Assembly (NCBI RefSeq): GCF_900105625.1
Contig: NZ_FNSD01000001.1
Span: 1,922,001-1,986,000, forward strand
Reading direction: 5' to 3'
Length of the DNA: 64,000 nt
Source of the DNA: Terriglobus roseus
GTDB lineage: Bacteria; Acidobacteriota; Terriglobia; Terriglobales; Acidobacteriaceae
Shown here: positions 27,355-35,899 of the stretch, in pieces
How the letters are laid out: the number at the start of each line of letters is the position of its first letter
Numbering within the stretch: the first letter of the stretch is position 1
Notes under the pieces: generated by a model
Seen by the model: the letters and a program-made list of their open reading frames with translations, nothing else
Database searches by the model: none
What the model was told of the DNA's origin: nothing
Translations under genes and position numbers: made by a program

Positions 27355-28076
27355 AGCTCCCAGTGTGGGCAAAGGTCAGCTACTGGATGATGCTTGTCAT
27401 CCTGGTAGGATCTGTCCTCCTACGAAGACTTGACCTGATAGTGGCGGGCGACTCGACTCCATTTGACTCAGTCATCTTTGTCATTTGGATCGCTTTATTG
27501 CTGGCGCCTATATTTAGCGAGGTTAAGATTTGGGGAGTCGAACTAAAGCAGGAAGTTAAAGAAGTCAAGAAGGAGCTAAGTCGAGAAATCGAGTCGGTTA
27601 GAGCAATGGTGACTAACCAAGTGGTGGTAACCTCCAATTTTGGTACACTTGCCCCTCCCGCAGAAAGTGAAATGCCTCGGATTAAAGAGGAAGTGGAACG
27701 TGCGATACCTCAAAAATTGAACGACAAGTCGTACCGTGAAAACGAGCACAACAGAGCGATTCCTCTTGATGCGATCTTCCTTTTTTCTGTTCGATATCAG
27801 TTGGAGGAGCAGGTTCGCCGTATAGGCATTCACACCGTCGACGAACCGCATCATATGCCGTTCCTTAGATTAATTTCGCTACTGAAACGTCACGGCGCAA
27901 TATCGGAGTCGCTAGCTCTCGCAATAATCGACGTCTACCGGATCTGCAGTCCAGCGATTCACGGTGACACAGTCTCTCAGTCCCAGGTCGCATTTGTGCG
28001 CGACGTTGCCCCAAGATTGATCGTTAAATTGAGTGAAATACAGTCGATCTCAAGCGCCGCCCCCCTCGGCGACTGA
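27351..28076 (+). CDS. Membrane protein with coiled coil and HEPN-like C-terminal domain
   Basis: 241 residues from a GTG that overlaps the previous stop by four bases (GTGA). Two membrane helices lie at about 8-24 and 40-57, followed by a charged coiled coil (GVELKQEVKEVKKELSREIE). The C-terminal domain (about 120-235) is helical and carries R197-ICSPAI-H204, an RX6H motif of the kind found at the active site of HEPN ribonucleases, in the context YRICSPAIHGD. The segment VAFVRDVAPRLIVKL after it fits the last HEPN helix. Base composition is clearly more AT-rich than the genes on both sides, which suggests acquisition. Family membership is my reading of the motif, not certain. Confidence 0.75.
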   Translation: MKLPVWAKVSYWMMLVILVGSVLLRRLDLIVAGDSTPFDSVIFVIWIALLLAPIFSEVKIWGVELKQEVKEVKKELSREIESVRAMVTNQVVVTSNFGTLAPPAESEMPRIKEEVERAIPQKLNDKSYRENEHNRAIPLDAIFLFSVRYQLEEQVRRIGIHTVDEPHHMPFLRLISLLKRHGAISESLALAIIDVYRICSPAIHGDTVSQSQVAFVRDVAPRLIVKLSEIQSISSAAPLGD

Positions 28077-28182
28077 TGCACCAAGGCCTTTGATCTAAAG
28101 ACTTGCAGTCGGCCTTCACTGGGGTCTTGTAACGTGGGCCGCTCGTCTCGAAGGATCTTGGCGGAAGATCGAAGCAGCAATT

Positions 28183-28210
28183 AAGAGCCCCGGCATCGCC
28201 GGGGCTCTTT
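28183..28210. terminator. Bidirectional terminator
   Basis: A perfect 12-base stem, AAGAGCCCCGGC / GCCGGGGCTCTT, with an ATC loop, between the converging HEPN-like and SnoaL-like genes. A short T run follows on the plus strand and AATTG on the minus. Confidence 0.85.
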
Positions 28211-28226
28211 ATTGCTACCGAAAGGA

Positions 28227-28688
28227 CTAAGCGGAAGCGCCCGAGATTGCCGGCGGCTCGCCCATGGTCTTCGTCGGCTTGGTGGCGCCGATCTGCTCCA
28301 GGATGCCCAGTTGGTCTGAGCTGCCCCAGCGTTCTTTGATCTTTGCGTCGCTGTTGAACTTGGCGATCTGCAGACCGCGTGCCTTGATCTTCTTGCCGGT
28401 TGCGGGGATGCCTTGGAACGGACCGTCCTGCGTGCCGGTGACTGTGTACGCGATGGCGATGTTGTCCTCGTCCGCGACCAGGTGATCCACGGCAATCTTC
28501 AGATCAGGAAACGCCGCGCGGAACTGGGTGAAGAAGCCGATGAAGCCCTCGGGCCCCTTGCCCTGATCCGGAGCCGGATCGTGGTCGACCACGTCTGCAG
28601 CGAATACGTCGTGAAACTGCTCCAGCTTGCCGGAGTTGATGGCATCGCCCATCTTCGTTGCTGTTGCGATGTTTGCTTCCTTGCTCAT
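28227..28688 (-). CDS. SnoaL-like (NTF2-fold) protein
   Basis: 153 residues from the ATG at 28688, with GGAG eight bases upstream; the frame upstream of it is not protein-like. Motifs are DVFAADVVDHDPAPDQGKG and GFIGFFTQFRAAFPDLKIAV, then IAIAYTVTGTQDGPFQGIPATG. This is the standard pattern of the SnoaL-like ester-cyclase superfamily, with the usual Asp/His pocket. Many members are uncharacterised small-molecule binders or isomerases. The C-terminal 20 residues are a Pro/Ala-rich tail. There is no signal peptide. No substrate can be inferred. Confidence 0.88.
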   Translation of the reverse strand: MSKEANIATATKMGDAINSGKLEQFHDVFAADVVDHDPAPDQGKGPEGFIGFFTQFRAAFPDLKIAVDHLVADEDNIAIAYTVTGTQDGPFQGIPATGKKIKARGLQIAKFNSDAKIKERWGSSDQLGILEQIGATKPTKTMGEPPAISGASA

Positions 28689-28788
28689 ATGCACTCCCTC
28701 GATGACAGGTAGGATGCCGGCAACGGCTCTCCCGGCGCTCCATGCCGACGACACCAGGGCCCGCCACTTTCCGCTTACGCGATAAAAC

Positions 28789-30936
28789 TTATTTCATCGG
28801 GATGCCCGATGGAACAAAGCTCTCGCCCTTCAGGTAAGCGCCCAGGCGTATCGGGCTGCCGTGCTGGACGGTGATCATCCGCTCTGTCTTTTCTCCGGGC
28901 TTGAGAGAGAACGGGATCTCCGTCGGCGCTATAGTCCCGCCTTCCGCTCCCTGGTCGGTCCACATCTGAAAGGTGCCGGTCTGCGTGCTGCGTCCCTGGT
29001 TTTCGATCGTCAGCTTTGCTTGCGTTGGGCTCACTTCCGTCAACCGGCGCGCGACCTGCGGTGTATCGATGGCAAGCCCCATGCCTCGGATCCATGCCGG
29101 GTTCCATACGGGTCCTTGCGGATGGATCTGGTTGCCGGAGGAGTCCATGTTTTTCTCCGTCAACTTGTCGCGATAATCCACCCATACTCTGCACCAGCAC
29201 TGGTTGTCGTGGATGGCGTTGCCTGTCGGCATGCCCGGCGGCTGGTCCAGGAATTGCAGCAGTTGCGGATAGCGGCTGCGCCATGGTTCTTCCTTGTAGG
29301 GCATCGCCTTCAACCGGTTCAGGAGTGCCGGGTTGGTCCCATCAAAGTAAGCCTTCTGCCAGCCCATGCCGCGTGCGTCGAAGTGGACGCCGATGTCATC
29401 GTCGACGAAGCGGTTCTGCTCCAGAACATTGTCGTTACCGCCGCCGATCTTCACACCCCGAGCGGATCCCCGAATGACATTGCCTGTCACGAAGGACCCA
29501 CTCGATTCGTCATCCAGATAGATCGCGTTGATATCTCCCAGGCCGAGATTATGAAAGTAGTTGTCGCGTACCGTGTTGCCACGCTCCGTGGTGTCCGCGC
29601 CGATGTAATAGGCGCTTGCGTCGGCCGTCTCCATGGCCACGGTATGGATGTCGTTCGCTTCGATAAGGTGCTCGTTCCCATGCACCCAGATGGCAAAGTG
29701 GGGTGCATGGTCAATGGTGTTGCCGGTAACGCGATTCCCCACGCCTGACACGTTAATCGCCGGCGTATAGGTACGCGACCAGCGAGCGTAGTCGTGAATG
29801 TGATTACGCGCTGCGACGTGCGCCGCTGCCGTGAGGGTTCTGCGATCGCCACCATCGAGAACAATACCGCCATCACCCGTTGCGCGAATCTCCGAGTCTT
29901 CGACCGCATCCCCTGCTCCGCCGCGGATGACCACGCCTGCGTTACCGGTATTGGCAATCGTGCAATGTTGAATGCGGTCATGGTCGCCGTCCTGAAAGAC
30001 GATCCCGTCGGCACGAGTCAGTGCAAAATCCATGTCGTGGAACTCCACGTACGAAGCACCTTCCACACTGACCAGTGGCTTATCGAGCAGGGAGACCTCC
30101 GCCGTTCCAGAGGCAATGGGAGACGGCGGCCAGAAGTACAGGACACCCGCCGCGCGGTCCAGATACCACTCACCCGGCTCGTCCAGTTCCTCCAGCACAT
30201 TCACTAACTGCCAGCGCTGCCCGGCCCTGTAGTTGTAATTCGGATTGGGCGCTGCGGTGTCGATCACATGGTGAGCCGTATCAATGGCAGTGATGCGTTC
30301 GTAATGATCGGCCCAGTCGTAATACCAATAGCCGTGAACCCATGCATCGGGAGCCTTTGCCCACCGTGCCGCGCGCTCACCCTCATAAGCAAACTGGTTC
30401 TGGGACTTATCCCTTGTGGCTGCGGCGGTGTAGGCCCAGCCTGTGTTCGGCCATCGGGCCAGCGTCATCGGCCGCCCCTGGAAGAACAACTCCAACGCGG
30501 CAAGGTTCGGCCGCCCCATGCCGCGCGAGACGATCTCTCCATAGTTCGTGATGCCCTGTGCACGCAAATCCGCGCGCAGGATCTTATCGTGCCATTTTCT
30601 GAAGTGAGTGATCGGCGCGCCGCCAACGAGGCGCACCTTCTCGCCCGGCATGGCGCGATAGATCACGGGCGCCATCGCAGTTCCGCTATCTGCGGAAGTC
30701 AGTGCGAATGTCGTTGTCCGGCGGTATTCTCCGGCTCGCAGCCAGATGGTGATGGGTGCATCATGCCTCGCGGCGCGTGCTGCGTCCCGCGCTCGTTCGA
30801 GTGATGCAAAAGGCCGCGCCTTTGTGCCGGGATTTGTGTCCGCTCCCCTGGGTGAAACATACAGGTCTTCCCCATGAAGCGGCGCTGCAGAACAAAGCGC
30901 CAGCAACAAAAGCGCCATTAAAGACCGCGCGTACAT
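28789..30936 (-). CDS. Secreted right-handed beta-helix protein (GH141-like)
   Basis: 715 residues from the ATG at 30936; earlier codons in the frame look non-coding. A signal peptide (MYARSLMALLLLALCSAAPLHG) is followed by DLYVSPRGADTNPGTKARPF and WLRAGEYRRTTTFALTSADSG, the standard N-terminus of beta-helix carbohydrate enzymes. Helix turns run from about residue 230 to 500 (DRIQHCTIANTGNAGVVIRGG, DSEIRATGDGGIVLDGGD, HLIEANDIHT, NVIRGSARGVKIGGGND). The C-terminus is a beta-sandwich (TIENQGRSTQTGTFQMW). This architecture occurs in GH141 and related polysaccharide-degrading enzymes, so plant cell-wall breakdown is likely. The catalytic residues cannot be assigned by eye. Confidence 0.85.
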   Translation of the reverse strand: MYARSLMALLLLALCSAAPLHGEDLYVSPRGADTNPGTKARPFASLERARDAARAARHDAPITIWLRAGEYRRTTTFALTSADSGTAMAPVIYRAMPGEKVRLVGGAPITHFRKWHDKILRADLRAQGITNYGEIVSRGMGRPNLAALELFFQGRPMTLARWPNTGWAYTAAATRDKSQNQFAYEGERAARWAKAPDAWVHGYWYYDWADHYERITAIDTAHHVIDTAAPNPNYNYRAGQRWQLVNVLEELDEPGEWYLDRAAGVLYFWPPSPIASGTAEVSLLDKPLVSVEGASYVEFHDMDFALTRADGIVFQDGDHDRIQHCTIANTGNAGVVIRGGAGDAVEDSEIRATGDGGIVLDGGDRRTLTAAAHVAARNHIHDYARWSRTYTPAINVSGVGNRVTGNTIDHAPHFAIWVHGNEHLIEANDIHTVAMETADASAYYIGADTTERGNTVRDNYFHNLGLGDINAIYLDDESSGSFVTGNVIRGSARGVKIGGGNDNVLEQNRFVDDDIGVHFDARGMGWQKAYFDGTNPALLNRLKAMPYKEEPWRSRYPQLLQFLDQPPGMPTGNAIHDNQCWCRVWVDYRDKLTEKNMDSSGNQIHPQGPVWNPAWIRGMGLAIDTPQVARRLTEVSPTQAKLTIENQGRSTQTGTFQMWTDQGAEGGTIAPTEIPFSLKPGEKTERMITVQHGSPIRLGAYLKGESFVPSGIPMK

Positions 30937-31019
30937 CAGGATCAACAGCGCCCCCGGGAAAACCCTACTTTCTACCGGGAGATACCGTATCCCTCTCACC
31001 GCAGCCTTGGCAAAGAGAA

Positions 31020-31058
31020 CGCCACCGTCAACGCTGCATGGGGGCGTGGACGGTGGCG
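31020..31058 (-). terminator. Terminator hairpin between two minus-strand genes
   Basis: CGCCACCGTC (31020-31029) pairs with GACGGTGGCG (31049-31058) around a 19-base loop. On the minus strand TTCTCTTT follows. It lies 50 bases past the stop at 31109. Confidence 0.65.
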
Positions 31059-31108
31059 ATTTTGATCGAAAGTAATTCCGGGCTGACTTACTGCATTCAC
31101 AGCGAAGA

Positions 31109-31504
31109 CTACTTGGCAGCCCGAACCGGCGGCGCGGCCGTCTGCTTCACGGCAGCATCCACCACGGCATAGAGCAACTGATCGGGATCGCGGCGCGCGA
31201 TGGTCTTGATCAACATGCCCATCTTGCGTCCGGCTGCTTCGGTGTCCGGCAGCGTCACGCCGCGCTTCTGTGCGCTCATCTCCGCACACTGCTTCACCAT
31301 GTCGAAGAACTTGTCTTCGTTGCGGTCGCTTGCCAGCCATGCCTCATGCACGGTGCTGGTCAGCAATTCCCGATTTACACGTGCGGCGTCCGCACTGTTG
31401 GCCGCCGTCACGCTCGGTGCGCTCGGCTTCTGCGCCTGCGTGGCCATGGGAGCCAACAGCAAGCCACTCATCACTACGGCACGTACTGCATCCTGCATCT
31501 TCAT
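31109..31504 (-). CDS. Small secreted hypothetical protein
   Basis: 131 residues. A signal peptide (MKMQDAVRAVVMSGLLLAPMATQAQ) precedes a mostly helical domain with REDK-rich faces (ASDRNEDKFFDMVKQCAEMSAQKRG) and one cysteine. No family is recognised. The end PPVRAAK looks disordered. It lies 27 bases downstream of the glycine-zipper gene on the same strand and ends before a hairpin, so the two are probably co-transcribed. Periplasmic location is likely; function is unknown. Confidence 0.75.
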   Translation of the reverse strand: MKMQDAVRAVVMSGLLLAPMATQAQKPSAPSVTAANSADAARVNRELLTSTVHEAWLASDRNEDKFFDMVKQCAEMSAQKRGVTLPDTEAAGRKMGMLIKTIARRDPDQLLYAVVDAAVKQTAAPPVRAAK

Positions 31505-31531
31505 CGTTCGTATCCTCTCGCAGACCTGCGC

Positions 31532-31921
31532 TTAGTAGCGGCGGTAGCCGTTGTAATACCCGTTGTTGTAGTCGCGATAGTCGCGGTCATGCCGGCGATC
31601 GGCGTTCGCCTTGCCCAGCAGGGCACCACCACCCGCACCGATGCCGCCGCCGATGAGCGCGCCCTTCATGCCGCCGCCCAGCAGACCACCGATCAGCGCA
31701 CCCGCGCCGCCGCCGATCAAAGCACCCTTGCCCGGTCCGATGCCGCCCCGGTTCCGATCCCGATACCGGTCGCGGTCATAGCGGTCGTCATACGGCCGCG
31801 CGCTGCGATAGCCCCGGTCATACCCGCCGCCGTACTGCGCCTGGGCGGACGTCACACTCGCCACGGGCGCCAGTCCTCCCAGCAACAACGCACCACTCAA
31901 AACGATTCCAAGCCGTTTCAT
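31532..31921 (-). CDS. Secreted glycine-zipper protein, paralogue of 23350-23682
   Basis: 129 residues. A signal peptide (MKRLGIVLSGALLLGGLAPVA) is followed by a Tyr/Arg/Asp-rich head (DDRYDRDRYRDRNRGG), two glycine-zipper repeats starting GKGALIGGGAGALIGG and GMKGALIGGGIGAGGG, and a Tyr/Asn/Arg tail (DYNNGYYNGYRRY). The order head, double zipper, tail is identical to the protein at 23350-23682, so the two are paralogues. Probably membrane associated. The role is unknown; roles in envelope stress have been suggested for such zippers. Confidence 0.85.
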   Translation of the reverse strand: MKRLGIVLSGALLLGGLAPVASVTSAQAQYGGGYDRGYRSARPYDDRYDRDRYRDRNRGGIGPGKGALIGGGAGALIGGLLGGGMKGALIGGGIGAGGGALLGKANADRRHDRDYRDYNNGYYNGYRRY

Positions 31922-32153
31922 CGTCTTTCCAATCCGCCCCGCCGGCTGCCCGGCGACGCCTTACCGGACAAGTAGATGCGGCCACACCGCCACACGGTCA
32001 CCCGGCATGCCAAAATCCGCCAATATCGGGCAGGGAGCGGGGATCAGGGATGAGGAATTGGGAACTGTTCCCTGGTCCCCGATCCCTCTTTTCGTGCAGC
32101 CTCCTCACGCATCGGACCCGCGTCAAACCTGCCTCCTGACGTAACGCAGCAGT

Positions 32154-32169
32154 TATACTTAAGTCACAC
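32154..32169 (+). promoter_or_regulatory. gyrA -10 box with almost no leader
   Basis: TATACT at 32154-32159 is a near-perfect -10 box only 10 bases before the ATG. Transcription would start about four bases upstream of the start codon. No Shine-Dalgarno sequence is present, so the mRNA is probably leaderless. No good -35 box is seen. Confidence 0.55.
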
Positions 32170-35169
32170 ATGGCAGACGATCAGAACCTCTTCCCGAACG
32201 GCCCAGACGGCACCCCAAACGGCTCAAATCCTGAGGAAACGACACCTCCAGCGGCAGCCGCCGCGGGCGGTGGTGACGGCGGTGCCACGCCTCCCGGCTC
32301 TACCGGCCCCGGCGCGCTCTTCATGATCCCGATCAACATTGAAGAAGAGATGCGCCGGTCGTATCTCGACTACTCCATGTCGGTCATTATCGGCCGCGCC
32401 CTGCCCGACGTTCGCGACGGCCTGAAGCCCGTGCATCGCCGCATCCTGTACGCCATGCAGGAGATGGGTCTGCAGGCCAACAAAAAATACACCAAGTGCG
32501 CCAAGGTGGTCGGCCACGCCATGGGTAACTATCACCCGCACGGCGACTCCGCCATCTACGACGCCATGGTCCGCCTGGCGCAGCCCTTCTCCATGCGCTA
32601 CCCGCTGGTCGACGGCCAGGGCAACTTCGGCTCGGTTGACGGCGATCCGCCGGCCGCCATGCGTTACACCGAAGCCCGCCTCCAGAAGATCGCCGGCGAA
32701 ATGCTCGCCGACATCGACATGGACACCGTCGACTTCACGCCCAACTACGACGAGTCCACGCTCGAGCCCACGGTCCTTCCCGCGAAGTTCCCGAACCTGA
32801 TCGTCAACGGTTCGTCGGGCATCGCCGTCGGCATGGCCACCAACATTCCGCCGCACAACCTGACCGAGATCGTCTCCGCAGCCATCGCGCTCGTGAACGC
32901 GACCGGCCTCAGCCGCGACGAAGAGCTCGACCTCGTCCTCTCCCACGTGCAGGGTCCGGACTTCCCCACCGGCGGCTTCATCTTCGGCAAGCGCAACATC
33001 CGCGAGGCCTACCGCACCGGCCGCGGCCGCTTCCTCATGCGCGCCAAGTGCGCCACGGAAGACCTGAAGGGTGGTCGCGAGTCGATCATCGTCAATGAGA
33101 TCCCCTACCAGGTCAACAAGAACAACCTCATCAAGCGCATCGCCGAACTCGTGACCGATAAGGTCATCGAAGACATCAGCGACGTCCGTGACGAGTCCGA
33201 CCGCGACGGCATGCGCATCGTCATCGAACTCAAGCGCGGCGCACAGCCTGAGATCGTTCTGAACCAGCTCTTCAAGAACACCTCCATGCAGGAGAGCTTC
33301 AGCATGATCTTCCTGGCCGTGCACAACGGCCAGCCGCGCGAGCTGCCGCTGCCCGACGCCATCCGCGCCTTCATCGAGCACCGTATCGACGTCGTGCGCC
33401 GCCGCACCGCCTTCCTCCTCGGCAAGGCCCGCGAGCGCGAGCACCTCCTCCTCGGCTACCAGATCGCGCTCGACTACCTCGACCAGGTCATCCGCATCAT
33501 CCGCAACAGCAACAACCGTGCAGACGCCCGCGAGAACCTCTTCGCCTTCTTCAGCGGCCGCCGCATCAACCTGCGCGGCACCGAACTCGCAGGCGTCACG
33601 CTCGACGCAGGCAAGTATGGCGTCGACACCACGCTGCTGCCCGTCGCGCTCGCCCCCGGCGAAGTCGGCACACTCATCCTCAGCTACCGCCAGATCGACG
33701 CCATCCTCGAACTGCAGCTCTACCGCCTCACCCAGCTCTCCATCGACGAGATCCTCAACGAACTCAACAAGGTTCGCGACAACATCGCCGAGTACGAATC
33801 GATCCTGGCCAGCGAGAAGAAGCTGCGCAAGGTCATCGTCAAGGAGCTCGAAGAGATCCGCGACAAATACGGCGACGTCCGCCGCACCATCATCGTCGAC
33901 GAGACAGCCGAACTGCAGCTCGAAGACCTCATCGCCGACGAGCAGGTGGCGGTCACCGTCTCGCACTCCGGCTACCTCAAGCGCACGCCCATCTCCACTT
34001 ACCGCCAGCAGCGCCGCGGCGGCACGGGTCGCCTGGGCATGAAGACGCGCGAAGAAGACTTCGTGGCTTCTTTGATTGTGGATAGCACCCACGCCTACCT
34101 GCTCTTCTTCACCAACACCGGCCGCGTCTTCTGGATGAAGATCTACGAGATCCCGGACGTCGCATCCGCCGGCAAGGGCAAACACATGGCCTCCATGCTC
34201 GCGCTGCAGCCCGGCGAAAAGATCGTCAACTACCTCGCCGTCCGCGACCTGAAGGAAGAGGGCAAGTTCGTCTTCTTCGCGACGAGAGAGGGTGTGGTCA
34301 AGAAGACACCGCTCGTCGACTTTTCCAACGTCATGGCCCGCGGCATCATCGCCATCAACATCGACAAGGACGATGAACTCATCGCCGTCCGCGTCACCAG
34401 CGGCGACGACGTCGTCTTCCTCGCAACCCGCGAGGGCATGGCCATCCGCTTCGAAGAGAAGTACGACCCCGAACGCTCCGGCGGCCTCCGTCCCATGGGC
34501 CGTAACGCCGGCGGCAACAAGGGCATCACGCTCAAGAAGTCCGACTACGTCATCGGCGCCGCCGTCACCCCCAGCGAAGCCAGCCGCAACCGCAAGCGCC
34601 TGGAGTTCGCCGCAAAGCTCGACGCCGCCAACCCACCCAAGCCCGGCAAGCCGTCCATGGTCGAACAGGTCCAACAGGCCATCGACGACATCGCCCGCGC
34701 CAAGTCCAACACACCGCTCGAACTCGAAGGCGACCCGAACGAAGTCGTCGTCGAAGCCGGCACCCCGGAAAACCACTCGGACCGTCTCGACGCCCTCGAC
34801 AAGCAGCTCGGCGTCACGCCCTGCCTGATCCTCACCGTCAGCGAAAACGGCTTCGGCAAGCGTACCGACGTCGACGCCTACCGCCTCCAGTCCCGCGGCG
34901 GCAAGGGCGTCATCAACATGCGCACCACGCCCAAGATCGGCAAGGTCTCCAGCATCCAGCTCGTCGATGAAACAACGGAACTCATGGTCATCAGCCAGTT
35001 CGGCAAGATCATCCGCATCGACACCAAGACCATCCGCGCAGCAGGCCGAGCCACCATGGGCGTAAAACTCCTCGACCTGGACGACGCCGACAAGGTAGCC
35101 GCCGCAGTCACCATCCCACCCGAAGAAGTAAAGGAAGAGAGCGAAACCAAGCCGCCAACCATCCAGTAG
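32170..35169 (+). CDS. gyrA: DNA gyrase subunit A
   Basis: 999 residues, longer than the usual 820-900. A 50-residue Pro/Gly/Ala-rich extension precedes the conserved start [20 protein letters not shown]. The breakage-reunion domain has the catalytic Y166 in [11 protein letters not shown]. The quinolone-resistance region HGDSAIYD keeps S127 and D131 (S83 and D87 in E. coli), so no classic resistance change is present. The beta-pinwheel C-terminal domain starts with the GyrA box QRRGGTG. It contains an 80-residue charged insertion (about residues 805-880) before the blade [15 protein letters not shown], and ends in an acidic tail. A strong terminator follows. It introduces negative supercoils together with GyrB, which is not in this window. 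Confidence 0.98.
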   Translation: MADDQNLFPNGPDGTPNGSNPEETTPPAAAAAGGGDGGATPPGSTGPGALFMIPINIEEEMRRSYLDYSMSVIIGRALPDVRDGLKPVHRRILYAMQEMGLQANKKYTKCAKVVGHAMGNYHPHGDSAIYDAMVRLAQPFSMRYPLVDGQGNFGSVDGDPPAAMRYTEARLQKIAGEMLADIDMDTVDFTPNYDESTLEPTVLPAKFPNLIVNGSSGIAVGMATNIPPHNLTEIVSAAIALVNATGLSRDEELDLVLSHVQGPDFPTGGFIFGKRNIREAYRTGRGRFLMRAKCATEDLKGGRESIIVNEIPYQVNKNNLIKRIAELVTDKVIEDISDVRDESDRDGMRIVIELKRGAQPEIVLNQLFKNTSMQESFSMIFLAVHNGQPRELPLPDAIRAFIEHRIDVVRRRTAFLLGKAREREHLLLGYQIALDYLDQVIRIIRNSNNRADARENLFAFFSGRRINLRGTELAGVTLDAGKYGVDTTLLPVALAPGEVGTLILSYRQIDAILELQLYRLTQLSIDEILNELNKVRDNIAEYESILASEKKLRKVIVKELEEIRDKYGDVRRTIIVDETAELQLEDLIADEQVAVTVSHSGYLKRTPISTYRQQRRGGTGRLGMKTREEDFVASLIVDSTHAYLLFFTNTGRVFWMKIYEIPDVASAGKGKHMASMLALQPGEKIVNYLAVRDLKEEGKFVFFATREGVVKKTPLVDFSNVMARGIIAINIDKDDELIAVRVTSGDDVVFLATREGMAIRFEEKYDPERSGGLRPMGRNAGGNKGITLKKSDYVIGAAVTPSEASRNRKRLEFAAKLDAANPPKPGKPSMVEQVQQAIDDIARAKSNTPLELEGDPNEVVVEAGTPENHSDRLDALDKQLGVTPCLILTVSENGFGKRTDVDAYRLQSRGGKGVINMRTTPKIGKVSSIQLVDETTELMVISQFGKIIRIDTKTIRAAGRATMGVKLLDLDDADKVAAAVTIPPEEVKEESETKPPTIQ

Positions 35170-35207
35170 GCGCCTCGCACTCAACCAAACCAACACGTGA
35201 CAACAAA

Positions 35208-35240
35208 GGGCCGACGCAAACGCGTCGGCCCCTCGTTTTT
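35208..35240 (+). terminator. gyrA terminator
   Basis: A perfect 10-base stem GGGCCGACGC / GCGTCGGCCC (35208-35217, 35222-35231) with an AAAC loop, then CTCGTTTTTTCC. Confidence 0.92.
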
Positions 35241-35253
35241 TCCTCATAGCATC

Positions 35254-35420
35254 GTCATCCTGAGTGGAGATCAGCCCTCTTCCCTCAAACAGAATTGTCA
35301 TCCTGAGCGAAGCGCAGCCCTCCTCGCCCAAAGCATTGTCATCCTGAGCGAAGCGCAGCCCTCCTCCCCCAAAGCATTGTCATCCTGAGCGAAGCGCAGC
35401 GAAGTCGAAGGACCTGCATT
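35254..35420 (+). repeat. Four-copy tandem array of a 41-base dispersed repeat
   Basis: GTCATCCTGAGCGAAGCGCAG begins at 35254 (diverged), 35297, 35338 and 35379; the period is 43, then 41, then 41 bases. The last copy continues as GAAGTCGAAGGACC, the fuller form. There are no unique spacers, so it is not a CRISPR array. It lies just after the gyrA terminator. Such elements are scattered in intergenic DNA of acidobacteria. Confidence 0.88.
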
Positions 35421-35535
35421 CCGCTCACTCACCACAAATGTGGAAGGCAGCGAATCACTCAGACCGCCTTAATATCTAGGGCGTCTCCAACACATCCGAG
35501 GAACACAAACCCGTCCGCGCAAAGCGCGAACCCCT

Positions 35536-35600
35536 CGTAAGGGCACGGCTTAAGCCGTGCCACACCTCCCGGCACGAAGAACGGCTTCAGCCGCTGAGGT
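35536..35600 (+). repeat. Palindromic repeat element, family B, copy 1
   Basis: It starts CGTAAGGGCACGGCTTAAGC and contains the palindromes GGCACGGCTTAAGCCGTGCC and CGGCTTCAGCCG, then CTGAGGT. It shares order and sequence with copies at 61326-61482. It resembles REP-type elements. Confidence 0.8.
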
Positions 35601-35650
35601 CAGCCTGTCCAAGCCTGAATGGAGAAAGAACCCCACAGGAAGCCACGGAA

Positions 35651-35706
35651 ACCGGGCGCCCCATTCTTTGCGAAGCAAAGGGTGGGTTATCGCGCAAGGC
35701 GCGACC
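35651..35706 (+). repeat. Repeat element, family C, copy 1
   Basis: The core is ACCGGGCGCCCCATTCTTTG, the palindrome TTTGCGAAGCAAAG, then GGTGGGTTATCGCGC. Related copies lie at 38226-38287 and 38347-38392. Confidence 0.8.
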
Positions 35707-35718
35707 AAGCACCCCAGA

Positions 35719-35890
35719 TCACCCAACCACCAGCCGAATCCGATACACAACCGCCCCAACACCCGCATAAAGCAAAACACTCAAAGGCAACATCGCCAAC
35801 CCCGAAAACAGACGAACTGAAGTAGCAAGGGGAAGGGCAGACGTATTTCCGTTGGCCCGTCCATTCTTGCCTAACTTCGAATCCAGATGT
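35719..35890 (-). pseudogene. C-terminal remnant of a membrane protein
   Basis: On the minus strand an open stretch ends at TGA (35721-35719) and reads PLATSVRLFSGLAMLPLSV followed by LLYAGVGAVVYRIRLVVG, a typical final membrane helix with a basic end. No start codon or upstream domain is present, and a stop closes the frame after about 55 codons. Its 3' end touches repeat family C. It may be a truncated gene; no family can be named. Confidence 0.4.
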
Positions 35891-35899
35891 AACTACCAA

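Noticed and set aside
32224-35331. 1035-codon open frame antisense to gyrA
   Set aside because: It is a by-product of the C-rich third positions of gyrA on the other strand. The translation is an Ala/Asp/Val/Glu-rich run without motifs, and gyrA is certain.
35197-35388. 63-codon plus-strand frame behind gyrA
   Set aside because: It is made up of the gyrA terminator and the tandem repeat; the protein is a repeat artefact.
35254-35420. Possible CRISPR array
   Set aside because: The units are contiguous tandem copies with nearly identical sequence throughout, so there are no unique spacers, and no cas genes are nearby.
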